This document shows, piece by piece, positions 16,365-24,977 of a DNA stretch of 33,527 nt. Position 1 is the stretch's first letter. The number at the start of each line of letters is the position of its first letter. The position numbers were made by a program, and so were the translations under genes. The stretch is from NCBI GenBank assembly GCA_013216195.1, contig JABSOQ010000011.1:18496-52022 (forward strand), read 5' to 3'. Below the pieces are notes generated by a model, which was not told the origin of the DNA, did not search any database, and saw only the letters and a program-made list of their open reading frames with translations. Source of the DNA: Bdellovibrionales bacterium (GTDB lineage: Bacteria; Bdellovibrionota; Bdellovibrionia; Bdellovibrionales; UBA1609).

Positions 16365-16808
16365 ATGTACCTTGTTCAGTTAATTTATGCGAGTCGAATT
16401 GATCGAGAGAACTTTCCAGACAATGGGGCCCGCATGATTCAAGAAGCCTCAGCCAAAAACAATAGAGATTTAGATATCACCGGGGTCCTGTTTTGTGATG
16501 GAACTCACTTCTTACAAGCTATTGAAGGGTCTAGGTCTAACGTTTCAAAACTGTACAACAAGATTGCAACCGACCCTAGGCACCTGGATGTTACCATTTT
16601 GCGGATGGCTGATGTGGCTGTTAGGGATTTTGCACACTGGTCTATGGAACTTTTGAGCTACAAGGCTGACACGGTTAACACACTGAAGCGGTTCTCGATC
16701 TCAAAAGACTTTGATCCCTTTTTGTTATCAGCTGACAGTTTGCGCGAAGTTCTGATCTATCTAGCTGAGCAGCAAGAAGTGGGTTTGAATCAAAAGAAGG
16801 CCTCCTAG
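16365..16808 (+). CDS. BLUF-domain blue-light sensor
   Basis: The protein has 147 residues and is almost entirely one BLUF domain, a flavin-binding blue-light sensor. The key photocycle residues are all present: Tyr8 (LIYAS), an Asn at 32 or 33, Gln51 (FLQAIEG), Trp92 and Met94 (HWSMEL). The conserved DITGVLFCDG and DPRHLDV segments are also visible. No output domain is attached, so it should act by binding a partner, as short BLUF proteins such as PixD do. The ATG at 16365 has AGGGAGGG just upstream. It sits between the Glt-like cluster and a PilZ protein, which suggests a link to motility or surface behaviour, but nothing in the sequence proves this. Confidence 0.92.
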   Translation: MYLVQLIYASRIDRENFPDNGARMIQEASAKNNRDLDITGVLFCDGTHFLQAIEGSRSNVSKLYNKIATDPRHLDVTILRMADVAVRDFAHWSMELLSYKADTVNTLKRFSISKDFDPFLLSADSLREVLIYLAEQQEVGLNQKKAS

Positions 16809-16839
16809 GTTTTTAGGCCGAAAAAGCAGCGTGTTTAAG

Positions 16840-16865
16840 AAAGCTCTCAGTCTGAGGGCTTTTTT
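16840..16865 (+). terminator. Rho-independent terminator after the BLUF gene
   Basis: AAAGCTCTCA and TGAGGGCTTT form a ten-pair stem (one G-U pair) with a three-base loop, followed by a T run to 16865. It lies between two convergent genes. It reads best as the terminator of the BLUF gene; the A-rich left arm may also help stop transcription from the other side. Confidence 0.8.
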
Positions 16866-16947
16866 GTTTCTGTGTGTAGGCTTTAATGTCTTGAAGACAT
16901 GGCTCAAGGAGCCTTGTTTTTCGTACAGCTATGTTGGTGTGAGTTCT

Positions 16948-17658
16948 TTAGGCTGCAGAAACTTGCCGAATGGCTGAAGCTTCGGCACCTTTAACATAAG
17001 ACACGATTCTTGATATAGCCTCGCGGTTGATCTGCGAAAATTTAAAGCCAGCAAACTGACTTTCAGATACGTATCGCACCTGAGCAGTTGCATGCACTGT
17101 GGGCATACTTTCAGACTGAATTTCGATTGCCACTTCTGTACCAGCGACTAAGCCCGAAACGTTCAATGCACCAAAGCCGCCTTCACTGATTGTTTTCAAC
17201 TGCCCAATAATGGTCTGACTCTCTGAGAGATTAATGATCACTTTGCCCTCAATTGGCGCTCTCGGGTAGGCCCTACGGTTTACGCCAACTTCATCCATCA
17301 GATCGTGAAACTCGTGAATTGGTGCCCAGTTCGGCATTCCTTTTGTCCAGATCAAAGCCGAGTTGGGATCGCCCGTCACTTTTTTGAGTTCTGACACGAG
17401 CTGTTTTCTCGACATGGGCCCGTAGGATTGGCCTTGCATAGCGTAGTGCCAAAGCCGGTCATCAAAGTTGTTCTGCAGCCTAGATAGCAGCTCATCTAAG
17501 TTCGAGTGCCACCAACTCAGTGGTTTCCAGTCGGATTGTGCTTGGCCCCATACCAGAGCCTCTGAGCTTACGGAGCCCAATTGCACTTTCTGCTTGAGCT
17601 CATCGGTAGAAAATGGGCCTTCTATGCGCTCATTGTGAAAAGTAAACCACTTAGCCAT
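16948..17658 (-). CDS. GYF-GYF-PilZ domain protein
   Basis: The protein has 236 residues and no signal peptide or membrane span. Two GYF_2-type modules occupy about 1-50 (KWFTFHNERIEGPFSTDELK, then SDWKPL) and 69-117 (LWHYAMQGQSYGPMSRKQLV, then MPNWAPI). A PilZ domain occupies about 127-225. PilZ normally binds cyclic-di-GMP through RxxxR and [DN]xSxxG. Here R129-AYP-R133 is present, but the second motif is TISEGG, with Thr157 in place of Asp/Asn. GYF domains bind proline-rich peptides, and the Myxococcus gliding protein AgmX/GltJ also has a cytoplasmic GYF domain. The ATG at 17658 lacks a clear ribosome binding site. It is convergent with the BLUF gene and divergent from lptC. Confidence 0.85.
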   Translation of the reverse strand: MAKWFTFHNERIEGPFSTDELKQKVQLGSVSSEALVWGQAQSDWKPLSWWHSNLDELLSRLQNNFDDRLWHYAMQGQSYGPMSRKQLVSELKKVTGDPNSALIWTKGMPNWAPIHEFHDLMDEVGVNRRAYPRAPIEGKVIINLSESQTIIGQLKTISEGGFGALNVSGLVAGTEVAIEIQSESMPTVHATAQVRYVSESQFAGFKFSQINREAISRIVSYVKGAEASAIRQVSAA

Positions 17659-17844
17659 ACTGATTCATCGGCAACTCAACACACCGGCTTTACTGGTGAA
17701 AACGATAAAAGTCTCAGATTGGACCAATGGCTGTGCCCTGATTTCGTCTAGGTCTAAAAATCAGTGGAATTTCTGGGAAGTTTCTGACAATCTTTGCCAG
17801 ATTCATGCCAACGGTGAGATAATATTATTAAGGAGTTAGGGCTG

Positions 17845-18834
17845 TTGAAGAAGTATGGTCGTTGGATTCTAGGAGTCCTACTCTTTTTGGTGGTTGTCGA
17901 GATTGTGGTCATTGCACCCGATTCGATCAACACAGCAGAAGAGTCTACAGAAGCTGAGGGTATCGACGACGAGAGCATTTCAGACGACTCATTCAAACAA
18001 GCCATGCAAGGGGCCCACGCAGTTGGCACCTCAGAGGGCAAGAAAGAATGGGAGTTGTGGGCAGACGAGGCTTTTGATTTTAGTAGTGAGCAAGATTGGA
18101 CACTGGCAAACGTGAAAGCCGTGTTCACAGGAGATGACGGAGTTTTTTTTACAGTGACAGGCAAAGAGGGCTTTGTGGAGCCAGAGAGCAAGAACATGAA
18201 AATCAAAGGCAACGTGATCACGCGTTCGTCTAATGGTTATGTGTTTCGTAGTGAGACAGTTCGCTACACCTCTGCCTCAAGATTGTTAACAAGCCCAGGC
18301 AAGGTGCGAGTTACTGGGCCGCGAGACCGAAATGGCGACTCATTAAAGATGTCTGGCGTAGGTATGGAGGCGAACGTTGCCGTCTCACGAATGGAGATTT
18401 TAGACAAAGTGAAAGCCTCAAAGGCTGTCAAAGACGAAAAGGTTGCAAGAATTCGCTCGAAGAGGGCCCTTCTTAGCGGTAAAAGGCGCATGGCTAGCTT
18501 TCATGGCAACGTTGTTATCGACATGGAAGACATGCGAATTACTGGCCCTGACGCGGAGTTTGTATACGACAAGACCAACAAAATGGTGGAGTCGATGTAT
18601 GTAAAGAACGGTGTAAAGGTTAGCGACGCTTTAAAGTACGCCACTTCAGACAATGTGAAAGTGTTGTTTGAAGAAGAGAAGTTCGTGTTTCGAGGAGCAC
18701 CTCGAGTTGTTCAAAACAACGACGAGTTGACTGGTGAAGAGATCGTTTTTTTGAACGGTGGCAAGCGGGTGAAGGTTCAAAAAGTGAGAGCAAGAGTTGA
18801 AGAAGATTCGATGAAGAGAGGGCCTCAGCAGTGA
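17845..18834 (+). CDS. lptC: LPS export protein LptC with an added LptA-like (OstA) domain
   Basis: The TTG start at 17845 is supported by AAGGAG at 17830-17835. One N-terminal membrane anchor (about 6-23, [20 protein letters not shown]) leads to a periplasmic LptC-type beta-jellyroll (about 45-180, with [14 protein letters not shown] and [18 protein letters not shown]). At 329 residues it is much longer than E. coli LptC (191). The extra C-terminal half (about 200-320, with [20 protein letters not shown] and [20 protein letters not shown]) looks like the OstA/LptA fold. No separate lptA lies between this gene and lptB, where it normally sits. The protein probably carries LPS across the periplasm from the LptB2FG transporter. 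Its stop overlaps the lptB GTG by four bases. Confidence 0.82.
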   Translation: MKKYGRWILGVLLFLVVVEIVVIAPDSINTAEESTEAEGIDDESISDDSFKQAMQGAHAVGTSEGKKEWELWADEAFDFSSEQDWTLANVKAVFTGDDGVFFTVTGKEGFVEPESKNMKIKGNVITRSSNGYVFRSETVRYTSASRLLTSPGKVRVTGPRDRNGDSLKMSGVGMEANVAVSRMEILDKVKASKAVKDEKVARIRSKRALLSGKRRMASFHGNVVIDMEDMRITGPDAEFVYDKTNKMVESMYVKNGVKVSDALKYATSDNVKVLFEEEKFVFRGAPRVVQNNDELTGEEIVFLNGGKRVKVQKVRARVEEDSMKRGPQQ

Positions 18835-19553
18835 AGCATCTGAGTATTAAAGGCATCACGAAGTCTTTTAAACAACGTAAAGTTGTAAAGGGTGTCTCTT
18901 TCGAAGTTGAGTCGGGTCAAGTAGTTGGTCTCCTTGGGCCGAATGGTGCGGGCAAAACGACCTCGTTCTATATGGTTGTTGGCTTGGTAAGACCTGATGA
19001 AGGCTCTGTGAGTATTGATGAGACCATGATCGGCAGTTTGCCCATGTATCAAAGAGCCCGTGTGGGCTTGAGCTATTTAGCTCAAGAACCGAGTATTTTT
19101 AGAAGATTGACGGTAAGCGAGAACATCATGGTGGCTTTGCAAGCGCAGGGTATGTCTCCCTCACAAAGGCGTGAGAAATTGAAGAGCTTACTCGATGACT
19201 TTAAGATTCAGCACATTAGAGAATCCTACGGTTATAGCCTTTCAGGCGGGGAGAGACGCCGAGTGGAGATCGCAAGGTCTCTCGCGGGTTCACCTGACTT
19301 TCTACTTCTTGATGAGCCGTTTGCTGGTATTGATCCAATTGCGGTGAATGACATTCAAGAGATCATTCTTGAGCTCAAGAGTCGGGGGATTGGTGTTCTG
19401 ATCACGGATCACAATGTTCGAGAGACATTAGGTATTTGTGACAAAGCTTATATTTTGAAAGAAGGAAAGATTGAAGTCGAGGGCACTGCAGAAGAGATTG
19501 CAAACTCTGAAGTGGCTCGAAAGTTTTATCTCGGAGAGAATTTCAGGCTTTAG
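18831..19553 (+). CDS. lptB: LPS export ABC transporter ATPase LptB
   Basis: The protein has 240 residues, the family's usual size (E. coli 241). It is the cytoplasmic ATPase that powers LPS extraction with LptF and LptG, neither of which is in this window. It has a Walker [10 protein letters not shown] near residue 36, a Q-loop region ending [13 protein letters not shown], the signature [15 protein letters not shown], Walker [14 protein letters not shown] and the switch His in [10 protein letters not shown]. The GTG start at 18831 overlaps the lptC stop, which implies translational coupling. rpoN follows 12 bases after the stop, the same lptB-rpoN order as in many proteobacteria. Confidence 0.96.
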   Translation: MKHLSIKGITKSFKQRKVVKGVSFEVESGQVVGLLGPNGAGKTTSFYMVVGLVRPDEGSVSIDETMIGSLPMYQRARVGLSYLAQEPSIFRRLTVSENIMVALQAQGMSPSQRREKLKSLLDDFKIQHIRESYGYSLSGGERRRVEIARSLAGSPDFLLLDEPFAGIDPIAVNDIQEIILELKSRGIGVLITDHNVRETLGICDKAYILKEGKIEVEGTAEEIANSEVARKFYLGENFRL

Positions 19554-19565
19554 GGAGTCTTAATT

Positions 19566-21005
19566 ATGGCTATGCAACTCAAAACAAGTTTGAAGCTGTC
19601 GCAACAGTTAAGGATGACACCTCAACTGCAACAGGCAATTAAACTACTGCAACTTTCGAGAATTCAGCTCGAAGAGGCCGTTCGCAATGAATTGATAGAG
19701 AACCCAGTGCTCGAAGAAGTGCAAGACAGCGTCGAGGGTGAAGCAGAGATCATAAAAGACGAGCGTCAAGCCTCTGAAGAAAAGTTAGATCCAGCGAAAG
19801 AAGCTGACCCTGACCCAAGAAGCCAAGAAGAGTTCGATTGGGAGAGCTATGTCGAGTCGAACCCTAAGCCTCCAGCCTCTATGGGCGGTGGCAACGAAGA
19901 GATTATGAATTACGAGAATTTCATCTCGGCGAACCAAACTCTGAGCGATCATCTGACCTGGCAAGCGAACCTAGCAGGCTTCAACGAAGAAGAAGAAGCT
20001 TTGGTCAACATTTTGATCAGTTACATTGATGACGATGGTTACATCAAGACAGATCTAGCGGAAGTGGCGGCTGAAGAGGACGTCGACCCCAAAGAGCTAG
20101 AGGAGATGCTGCCATTTATACACGAGTTTGACCCCGCTGGAGTCGGAGCTCGTGACTTGAAAGAGTGTTTGCTGATTCAAGCGAAACACCTGCAAGAAGA
20201 TACAAACGATTTGGTGTATTTGGTTAACAATCATCTCAAGGATCTTGAAAAGAAAAACTACAATGGCATCGCGAAGGCCATGAACGTTGAGCTCGAGACA
20301 GTGATCGACATGTGTAAGATTATTTTGTCGATGGAGCCAAAGCCCGGTCGATCATTTATGTCGTCAGACACTCAGTTTGTGACCCCAGATGTATATGTTT
20401 ACAAAGTTGGCGATGAGTACATGGTATCTCTAAATGAAGACGGTCTGCCAAGATTGCGGGTATCAAACCTTTACAAGAACATCTTGAAGGGCGACCAGCG
20501 CTCAAGTGACAAGACCCAAGAGTACATTCAAGACAAGCTCAGAGCTGCCGTTTGGCTGATCAAGTCGATTCACCAGAGACAGCGCACGATCTATAAGGTG
20601 ACAGAAAGTATAGTGAAGCATCAAAAGAAGTTCTTTGATATGGGGCCTGCTCACATTAAGCCCATGATTCTCAGAGACATTGCCAATGACATTGGTATGC
20701 ATGAATCGACTGTGTCACGTGTGACTACAAACAAATACGTGCATACTCCTCGGGGCATCTTTGAATTGAAGTACTTCTTTAATTCAGGCATCAGCAAAAC
20801 TGATGGCGACTCGCTAGCAAGTGAGTCTGTGAAGTTGAAAATCAAGCAATTGGTGTCAGAAGAAGATCCTAAGCATCCTCTGTCAGATCAGAAGATCGTG
20901 GAGGCTTTGAAAAAAGATGGCATCAAGATCGCCAGAAGAACAGTTGCAAAGTACCGTGATGTACTTAAGATCTTGCCGTCTTCGAAGAGAAAAAAGTACT
21001 TCTAA
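19566..21005 (+). CDS. rpoN: RNA polymerase sigma-54 factor RpoN
   Basis: The protein has 479 residues (E. coli 477). Region I, which contacts activators, is the Gln-rich LKLSQQLRMTPQLQQAIKLL at the N-terminus. It is followed by the acidic region II (about 55-115). The core-binding and DNA-binding regions end in the diagnostic RpoN box ARRTVAKYRDVLKI, near residue 455, where the family has ARRTVAKYRE (here Asp for Glu). It directs transcription from -24/-12 promoters with AAA+ activators. The ATG at 19566 follows GGGAG closely. It lies downstream of lptB, probably in one operon. Confidence 0.97.
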   Translation: MAMQLKTSLKLSQQLRMTPQLQQAIKLLQLSRIQLEEAVRNELIENPVLEEVQDSVEGEAEIIKDERQASEEKLDPAKEADPDPRSQEEFDWESYVESNPKPPASMGGGNEEIMNYENFISANQTLSDHLTWQANLAGFNEEEEALVNILISYIDDDGYIKTDLAEVAAEEDVDPKELEEMLPFIHEFDPAGVGARDLKECLLIQAKHLQEDTNDLVYLVNNHLKDLEKKNYNGIAKAMNVELETVIDMCKIILSMEPKPGRSFMSSDTQFVTPDVYVYKVGDEYMVSLNEDGLPRLRVSNLYKNILKGDQRSSDKTQEYIQDKLRAAVWLIKSIHQRQRTIYKVTESIVKHQKKFFDMGPAHIKPMILRDIANDIGMHESTVSRVTTNKYVHTPRGIFELKYFFNSGISKTDGDSLASESVKLKIKQLVSEEDPKHPLSDQKIVEALKKDGIKIARRTVAKYRDVLKILPSSKRKKYF

Positions 21006-21031
21006 GCAAGATCTTGATTCGCTAAATGAGA

Positions 21032-22360
21032 TTAGTAAACTATATTCGGGAACCAGTAGGTTCGCACTGTGGCGTCGGGAGTCGTCGTGTCGTAGGTGTT
21101 GATCGTCCCATCTTGAGTTCCGTCATCAGCCTCATCAAGAATGTCTTGAAAGTCTGAATAGTCATTACAGCCATCGTTACCATCCCAGGCGTCATTACCA
21201 CAGTCGGTTCCCTCGATACCAAAAACGTGAGGGTCATAATCACTGCTGTTTCCACTGCTGGTACCGTAGGCTAAGAACTCAGTTAAAGTGTTCCACTCTC
21301 TTAGGTAGACTCGTATGCGGTGAATTCTCTCTCGGGCAGAATCCCAACACTCAAAAAGGTAAGGGTGATTGGTTGAGAACACTGTGGTCTCATCTAGGTC
21401 ATTGATGGGTTCAAACGCATAAGGCAGTGTAGAACTGCCCGTTCCGCCGTACCCAGTGTGATCGTGCTCACCCGATGAATTTTCGGCCCAGTTGATTTGA
21501 TAAGAAAAGCCTGACTGAAGTTGAGAAGCATTACTTGCAAGAGGCAGAGATAAATTCACACCATCAGCGTCGACCTCATTAATGGCTCTTACGGGTATGC
21601 TCTCTGTCGAGGAGAAAACGCCCCAGCCACCTTCAGAACCACCACCCATGCAAGAGCCCAGATCACCACCACCCCAGTCGGCATCATCAGCTGCTGTCAC
21701 GATGGTGCTAGAAGCTGCAGTGTCGATAGCGGTAATATTAGATTCATAGGTACCAAAGCAACAGTTTAACAAGTTTGAGTCGTCTTCAGAACGGTCATAA
21801 ATACAGTTTGGCCCGGAGGTGTCTACCGACCGTATTTCGATGGCCGAATCGCAAGCTACTGTTGTGCCGTCTTGCTCTGTTATAGAGCATTCATTGATGT
21901 TGCTGGTGTCAATCTCACCATCGGTAAAAACCAGAGTCACATTTGTCGGACCATAACCCACGCTTTGGTTCCAGTGGTAAGAGGGCAGAGAGGTTACATA
22001 TTCGCACATTTCAGCTGGTACATTGTATTGTAGGTCCATCGATTGAACATAGGAGTCGAACTCGAGAACGTCGAATATACAGATGAGATCTTCGCTTGAG
22101 CTTGCCGTAGAACTAATTGCACAGTCTTGGTTAAAGGTGCCATTAGTTGTGACATAAAAAGACTCATCGTAATCGTTCAGTGTGACAAAAAATTCTTCTG
22201 AGACAGAAGAGTTTTGGTCACCATCATCGCCAGTGTTCTCATCGTCAGTGTTGTCTTGCAAAGGTAAGTCTGAAGATGCCCCGTTGCCGTCGCAACCTGA
22301 GAAAATTGTCATAGCACTACAGACAAACAATATCGCAATGATTCGTGTTAACAAAGCCAT
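21032..22360 (-). CDS. Cysteine-rich lipoprotein of unknown function
   Basis: The protein has 442 residues. The ATG at 22360 has AAAGGAGG nine bases upstream. A lipoprotein signal peptide ends in the lipobox FSGC (Cys23). It is followed by a long Asp/Asn/Ser-rich linker (about 24-55) with Asp at +2. The mature part has over a dozen further cysteines, including an NCC pair, so it is probably disulfide-bonded. It also has an Asp/Gly-rich stretch NDAWDGNDGCNDYSDF that could bind calcium. I recognise no family. It sits on the opposite strand between rpoN and hpf, which are usually adjacent, and looks like a lineage-specific insertion. Confidence 0.75.
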   Translation of the reverse strand: MALLTRIIAILFVCSAMTIFSGCDGNGASSDLPLQDNTDDENTGDDGDQNSSVSEEFFVTLNDYDESFYVTTNGTFNQDCAISSTASSSEDLICIFDVLEFDSYVQSMDLQYNVPAEMCEYVTSLPSYHWNQSVGYGPTNVTLVFTDGEIDTSNINECSITEQDGTTVACDSAIEIRSVDTSGPNCIYDRSEDDSNLLNCCFGTYESNITAIDTAASSTIVTAADDADWGGGDLGSCMGGGSEGGWGVFSSTESIPVRAINEVDADGVNLSLPLASNASQLQSGFSYQINWAENSSGEHDHTGYGGTGSSTLPYAFEPINDLDETTVFSTNHPYLFECWDSARERIHRIRVYLREWNTLTEFLAYGTSSGNSSDYDPHVFGIEGTDCGNDAWDGNDGCNDYSDFQDILDEADDGTQDGTINTYDTTTPDATVRTYWFPNIVY

Positions 22361-22453
22361 GATCTAGGCCTCCTTTACCTCGCATTCTTATCGGAGGTGA
22401 TTGCGGCAACTTAGAGGTCTCAATCTGGAAACTAGGCCTTTTTCTAGGTCGTC

Positions 22454-22481
22454 TTGTTTCAGGTTGAGAATGTTGCATAAT
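22454..22481 (+). promoter_or_regulatory. Possible sigma-70-type promoter of hpf
   Basis: TTGTTT (22454-22459) and CATAAT (22476-22481) are 16 bases apart and lie about 90 bases upstream of the hpf ATG. The match is fair, not strong. It would let hpf be transcribed independently of rpoN. Confidence 0.35.
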
Positions 22482-22568
22482 CAACGCGCGAGAGAACACT
22501 CGACTTTCGGCCTGATCCTGCCGATAGGGCTTAACCAATACATTTCAAAACCTTGAGGAGGATGCTGC

Positions 22569-22946
22569 ATGCGATTGTATTTCCATTTCCGACACACCAA
22601 ACCCTCTAAGAAAATTCAAGCCTACCTAGAAGAGAGAGTAGACAGGCTGCGAAGGTTTGAGCTCAAGCCGGTCAGCTGTGATGTGACTCTTAAAATTGAA
22701 GGTGGGGTCCAGATGGTTGAGATGCACACGAGTGGCAATGGCCCGGTTATAAGAGCGCATGGAGAAGGCACTGACTTTTTTGAAGCTATTGATGTGGCGA
22801 TGAGCAAGCTAGAGAGACAAATGGAGAGAAAAAAAGCCAAGGTGAAAAACCACAAATGTTACGAGCGAACTCATCAAGGCAAGCTCGACCAGCTTGATGA
22901 GAGCTTGTCATTGCCAGGTGAGGAGCCACAAGAGGAAGTCGCGTAA
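22569..22946 (+). CDS. hpf: Ribosome hibernation promoting factor, short form
   Basis: The protein has 125 residues, consistent with a short HPF/YfiA protein that lacks the long C-terminal dimerisation domain. It binds the decoding centre of idle ribosomes. Visible features are the N-terminal beta-alpha unit (LYFHFRHTKPSKKIQAYLEE), the second strand pair (CDVTLKIEGGVQMVEMHTSG) and the basic helix DFFEAIDVAMSKLERQMERK that fits the mRNA channel. The tail is acidic. The ATG at 22569 has GAGGAGG with good spacing. hpf normally follows rpoN directly; here a lipoprotein gene intervenes. Confidence 0.92.
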   Translation: MRLYFHFRHTKPSKKIQAYLEERVDRLRRFELKPVSCDVTLKIEGGVQMVEMHTSGNGPVIRAHGEGTDFFEAIDVAMSKLERQMERKKAKVKNHKCYERTHQGKLDQLDESLSLPGEEPQEEVA

Positions 22947-23012
22947 AAATAGGGCTTTGCGACCTCATATTGACCTCTACCTAGAGCCTTGCTAAACACT
23001 TTACTTCTGTTT

Positions 23013-23037
23013 GCTCCGAGAGATCCTCGGAGCTTTT
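23013..23037 (+). terminator. Hairpin in the hpf-metK gap
   Basis: GCTCCGAG (23013-23020) and CTCGGAGC (23026-23033) form a perfect eight-pair stem with a five-base loop, followed by TTTT. It could end the hpf transcript or act as an attenuator in the metK leader. No known SAM riboswitch core is recognisable around it. Confidence 0.55.
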
Positions 23038-23099
23038 ACATTCACGAGATCAGTGTCTTTTCAGGCTCTGTTCTCGCTGAACGGCAAGTGAGGTGCTCA

Positions 23100-24260
23100 A
23101 TGAAAAACTACCTTTTTACAAGTGAATCAGTTTCTGAAGGCCATCCAGATAAAATGGCTGACCAAATAAGTGACGCAGTGCTAGATGCATTGCTCGCCCA
23201 AGACCCACTTAGCAGAGTGGCCTGTGAAACTATGATTTCTACGGGCTTCGTAACGCTTGCTGGCGAAATTTCTACCAAGGCCTACGTCGATATGCCCACC
23301 ATCGTTCGCGACACGGTGAAAGAGATTGGCTACGACAGCAGCGACAAGGGTTTTGATTATCAAAGCTGCGCTGTTTTTACTTCTATCGACAATCAGTCTC
23401 CAGACATCGCTATGGGCGTTGATGAGTCTGGCGGAAAAGAGCAGGGAGCCGGTGACCAAGGGATCATGTTTGGTTATGCAGTTAACGAAACGCCTGAGCT
23501 AATGCCGATGTCGATAGCCTATAGCCACAAGTTGGTATCAGAGCTAGCTGCCATGAGAAAGTCAGGCAAAGCAGATTTTTTGCGACCTGATTCTAAGAGC
23601 CAGGTGACCATTCAGTATGAAGATGGAAAAGCTAAGCGCATCGACGCTGTTGTTCTCTCTACCCAGCATTCACCTGAGATGAGCCAAGAACAGATTCAGA
23701 GTTTTGTGATTGAAGAATTGTTTCAAAAGGTTCTTCCAAAAGACATGCTAGATGCCAACACGAAGTATCACGTGAACCCCACAGGGCGTTTTGTGATCGG
23801 TGGACCTCAAGGAGACTGCGGGCTAACAGGGCGAAAAATCATTGTCGACACCTATGGTGGGCATGGAGCTCACGGTGGTGGGGCGTTCTCAGGTAAAGAC
23901 CCTTCGAAAGTTGATAGGTCTGCTGCTTATGCTGCTAGACACGTAGCCAAAAATATTGTGGCTGCTGGTTTTGCCGATCGTTGTTTGGTTCAGTTGGCCT
24001 ATGCAATTGGTGTGGCTGAACCTGTTTCAATTATGGTTGACGACTACGGCACAGGCAAAGTCGATAGCGAAAAGCTTAGTAAGGCCGTTTCTCGAGTATG
24101 GAACCTTACACCAAAGGGTATCGTTGAAGAGCTCGATCTGTTGAAGCCTCGCTACAAGAAGACTGCGGCCTATGGTCATTTCGGTCGTGAAGAAGCCGAG
24201 TTCACTTGGGAGAAGTTGAACAAAGTTGACGCTCTGAAAGATGCTGTAACCTCTCTGTAA
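23100..24260 (+). CDS. metK: S-adenosylmethionine synthase
   Basis: MetK makes S-adenosylmethionine from methionine and ATP. The frame is open from 22989, but I chose the ATG at 23100. It is preceded by GTGAGGTG and begins with the expected [20 protein letters not shown], giving 386 residues (E. coli 384). Hallmarks are the ATP motif [12 protein letters not shown] near residue 117 and the P-loop-like [20 protein letters not shown] near residue 258, which carries the catalytic lysine. It is a lone gene downstream of a hairpin. The next two genes are on the other strand, so it probably has its own promoter. Confidence 0.97.
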   Translation: MKNYLFTSESVSEGHPDKMADQISDAVLDALLAQDPLSRVACETMISTGFVTLAGEISTKAYVDMPTIVRDTVKEIGYDSSDKGFDYQSCAVFTSIDNQSPDIAMGVDESGGKEQGAGDQGIMFGYAVNETPELMPMSIAYSHKLVSELAAMRKSGKADFLRPDSKSQVTIQYEDGKAKRIDAVVLSTQHSPEMSQEQIQSFVIEELFQKVLPKDMLDANTKYHVNPTGRFVIGGPQGDCGLTGRKIIVDTYGGHGAHGGGAFSGKDPSKVDRSAAYAARHVAKNIVAAGFADRCLVQLAYAIGVAEPVSIMVDDYGTGKVDSEKLSKAVSRVWNLTPKGIVEELDLLKPRYKKTAAYGHFGREEAEFTWEKLNKVDALKDAVTSL

Positions 24261-24265
24261 TAAAG

Positions 24266-24295
24266 CCCTCTGAGCTGCAGCTACTGCAGCAGGGG
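24266..24295 (+). terminator. Strong hairpin after metK, no T tract
   Basis: GCTGCAG (24274-24280) and CTGCAGC (24284-24290) form a perfect seven-pair stem with a three-base loop. Flanking CCCTC and GGGG may extend it. No T run follows, so it may stop transcription inefficiently or protect the 3' end. Confidence 0.45.
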
Positions 24296-24332
24296 AACCT
24301 CAAGTTGTCGGCTTAGTCTGTTAGGTCGACAG

Positions 24333-24917
24333 CTAAAGATCAAAATTTTCGATTTTCAGCCGAATATGGCGGGTAGGCTGTTGGCCGCGTAAGTAGTCGA
24401 TCTCTTCGAACTCAAATGTAGAGTTTGCCCACAGGTAAGTGTACAGTAGCTCGAAGAGTGACTGATTGACGATTCCACTAAACTTCAGATCAACTGTATG
24501 AATTCCTTTTCGAAATTCGTTTTCAATGGCGGTTTGAATAGCTACGGCTAGCAGGCCAAACTGTGTGTTCATCGCATTGCTTCTCTGGCCAATCTCGAGA
24601 CTACCTAAATGTATGTGATAAATGTCGAGCTCGACTCGGCCTGGCTTGTTGCGTGTCAGGTTTCTGCCAACCGATAGACCGAACTCTGGGTACTCGGTGA
24701 TTTCAGCACTAGAGGCAAATAAGTCATGAGCTAAATTGTTAACGAAAGGGTCTTCATAATAGCGAGAAAACAATGGCGTGAGAATGCCGAGTTGAGCAGC
24801 TGTTCGGGTACGGCTTGACTCGAGGCCCCCTTTCTCAAGCTCAGGGCCGCACTTCGTCGGTTCTGCAAATGTAAGGTTGGCCCCAAGAAAAAGGCCCAAT
24901 AATACCAAGATTTTCAC
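24333..24917 (-). CDS. Secreted protein of unknown function
   Basis: The protein has 194 residues. The GTG start at 24917 is supported by GAGGA seven bases upstream. The signal peptide is MKILVLLGLFLGANLTFAEP, with cleavage near TFA. The mature protein has a mixed alpha/beta look (FGLSVGRNLTRNKPGRVELD, HTVDLKFSGIVNQSLFELLY) and one cysteine near its new N-terminus. I recognise no family. The preceding gene on the same strand ends 60 bases upstream, so the two secreted proteins are probably co-transcribed and may act together. Confidence 0.65.
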   Translation of the reverse strand: MKILVLLGLFLGANLTFAEPTKCGPELEKGGLESSRTRTAAQLGILTPLFSRYYEDPFVNNLAHDLFASSAEITEYPEFGLSVGRNLTRNKPGRVELDIYHIHLGSLEIGQRSNAMNTQFGLLAVAIQTAIENEFRKGIHTVDLKFSGIVNQSLFELLYTYLWANSTFEFEEIDYLRGQQPTRHIRLKIENFDL

Positions 24918-24977
24918 GACTCATTCCTCAACTAGTTGCGGTGCAAGCTATATGCCTGAGATCAACTCTCTGTCGAG

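Noticed and set aside
22462-22476. Sigma-54 promoter upstream of hpf (GG...TTGCAT)
   Set aside because: The GG and GC elements are separated by 11 bases instead of the required 10, and the -24 box is otherwise poor.
22947-23099. Known SAM riboswitch upstream of metK
   Set aside because: The leader is short and I cannot find the conserved core of any SAM riboswitch class I know; only one simple hairpin is visible.
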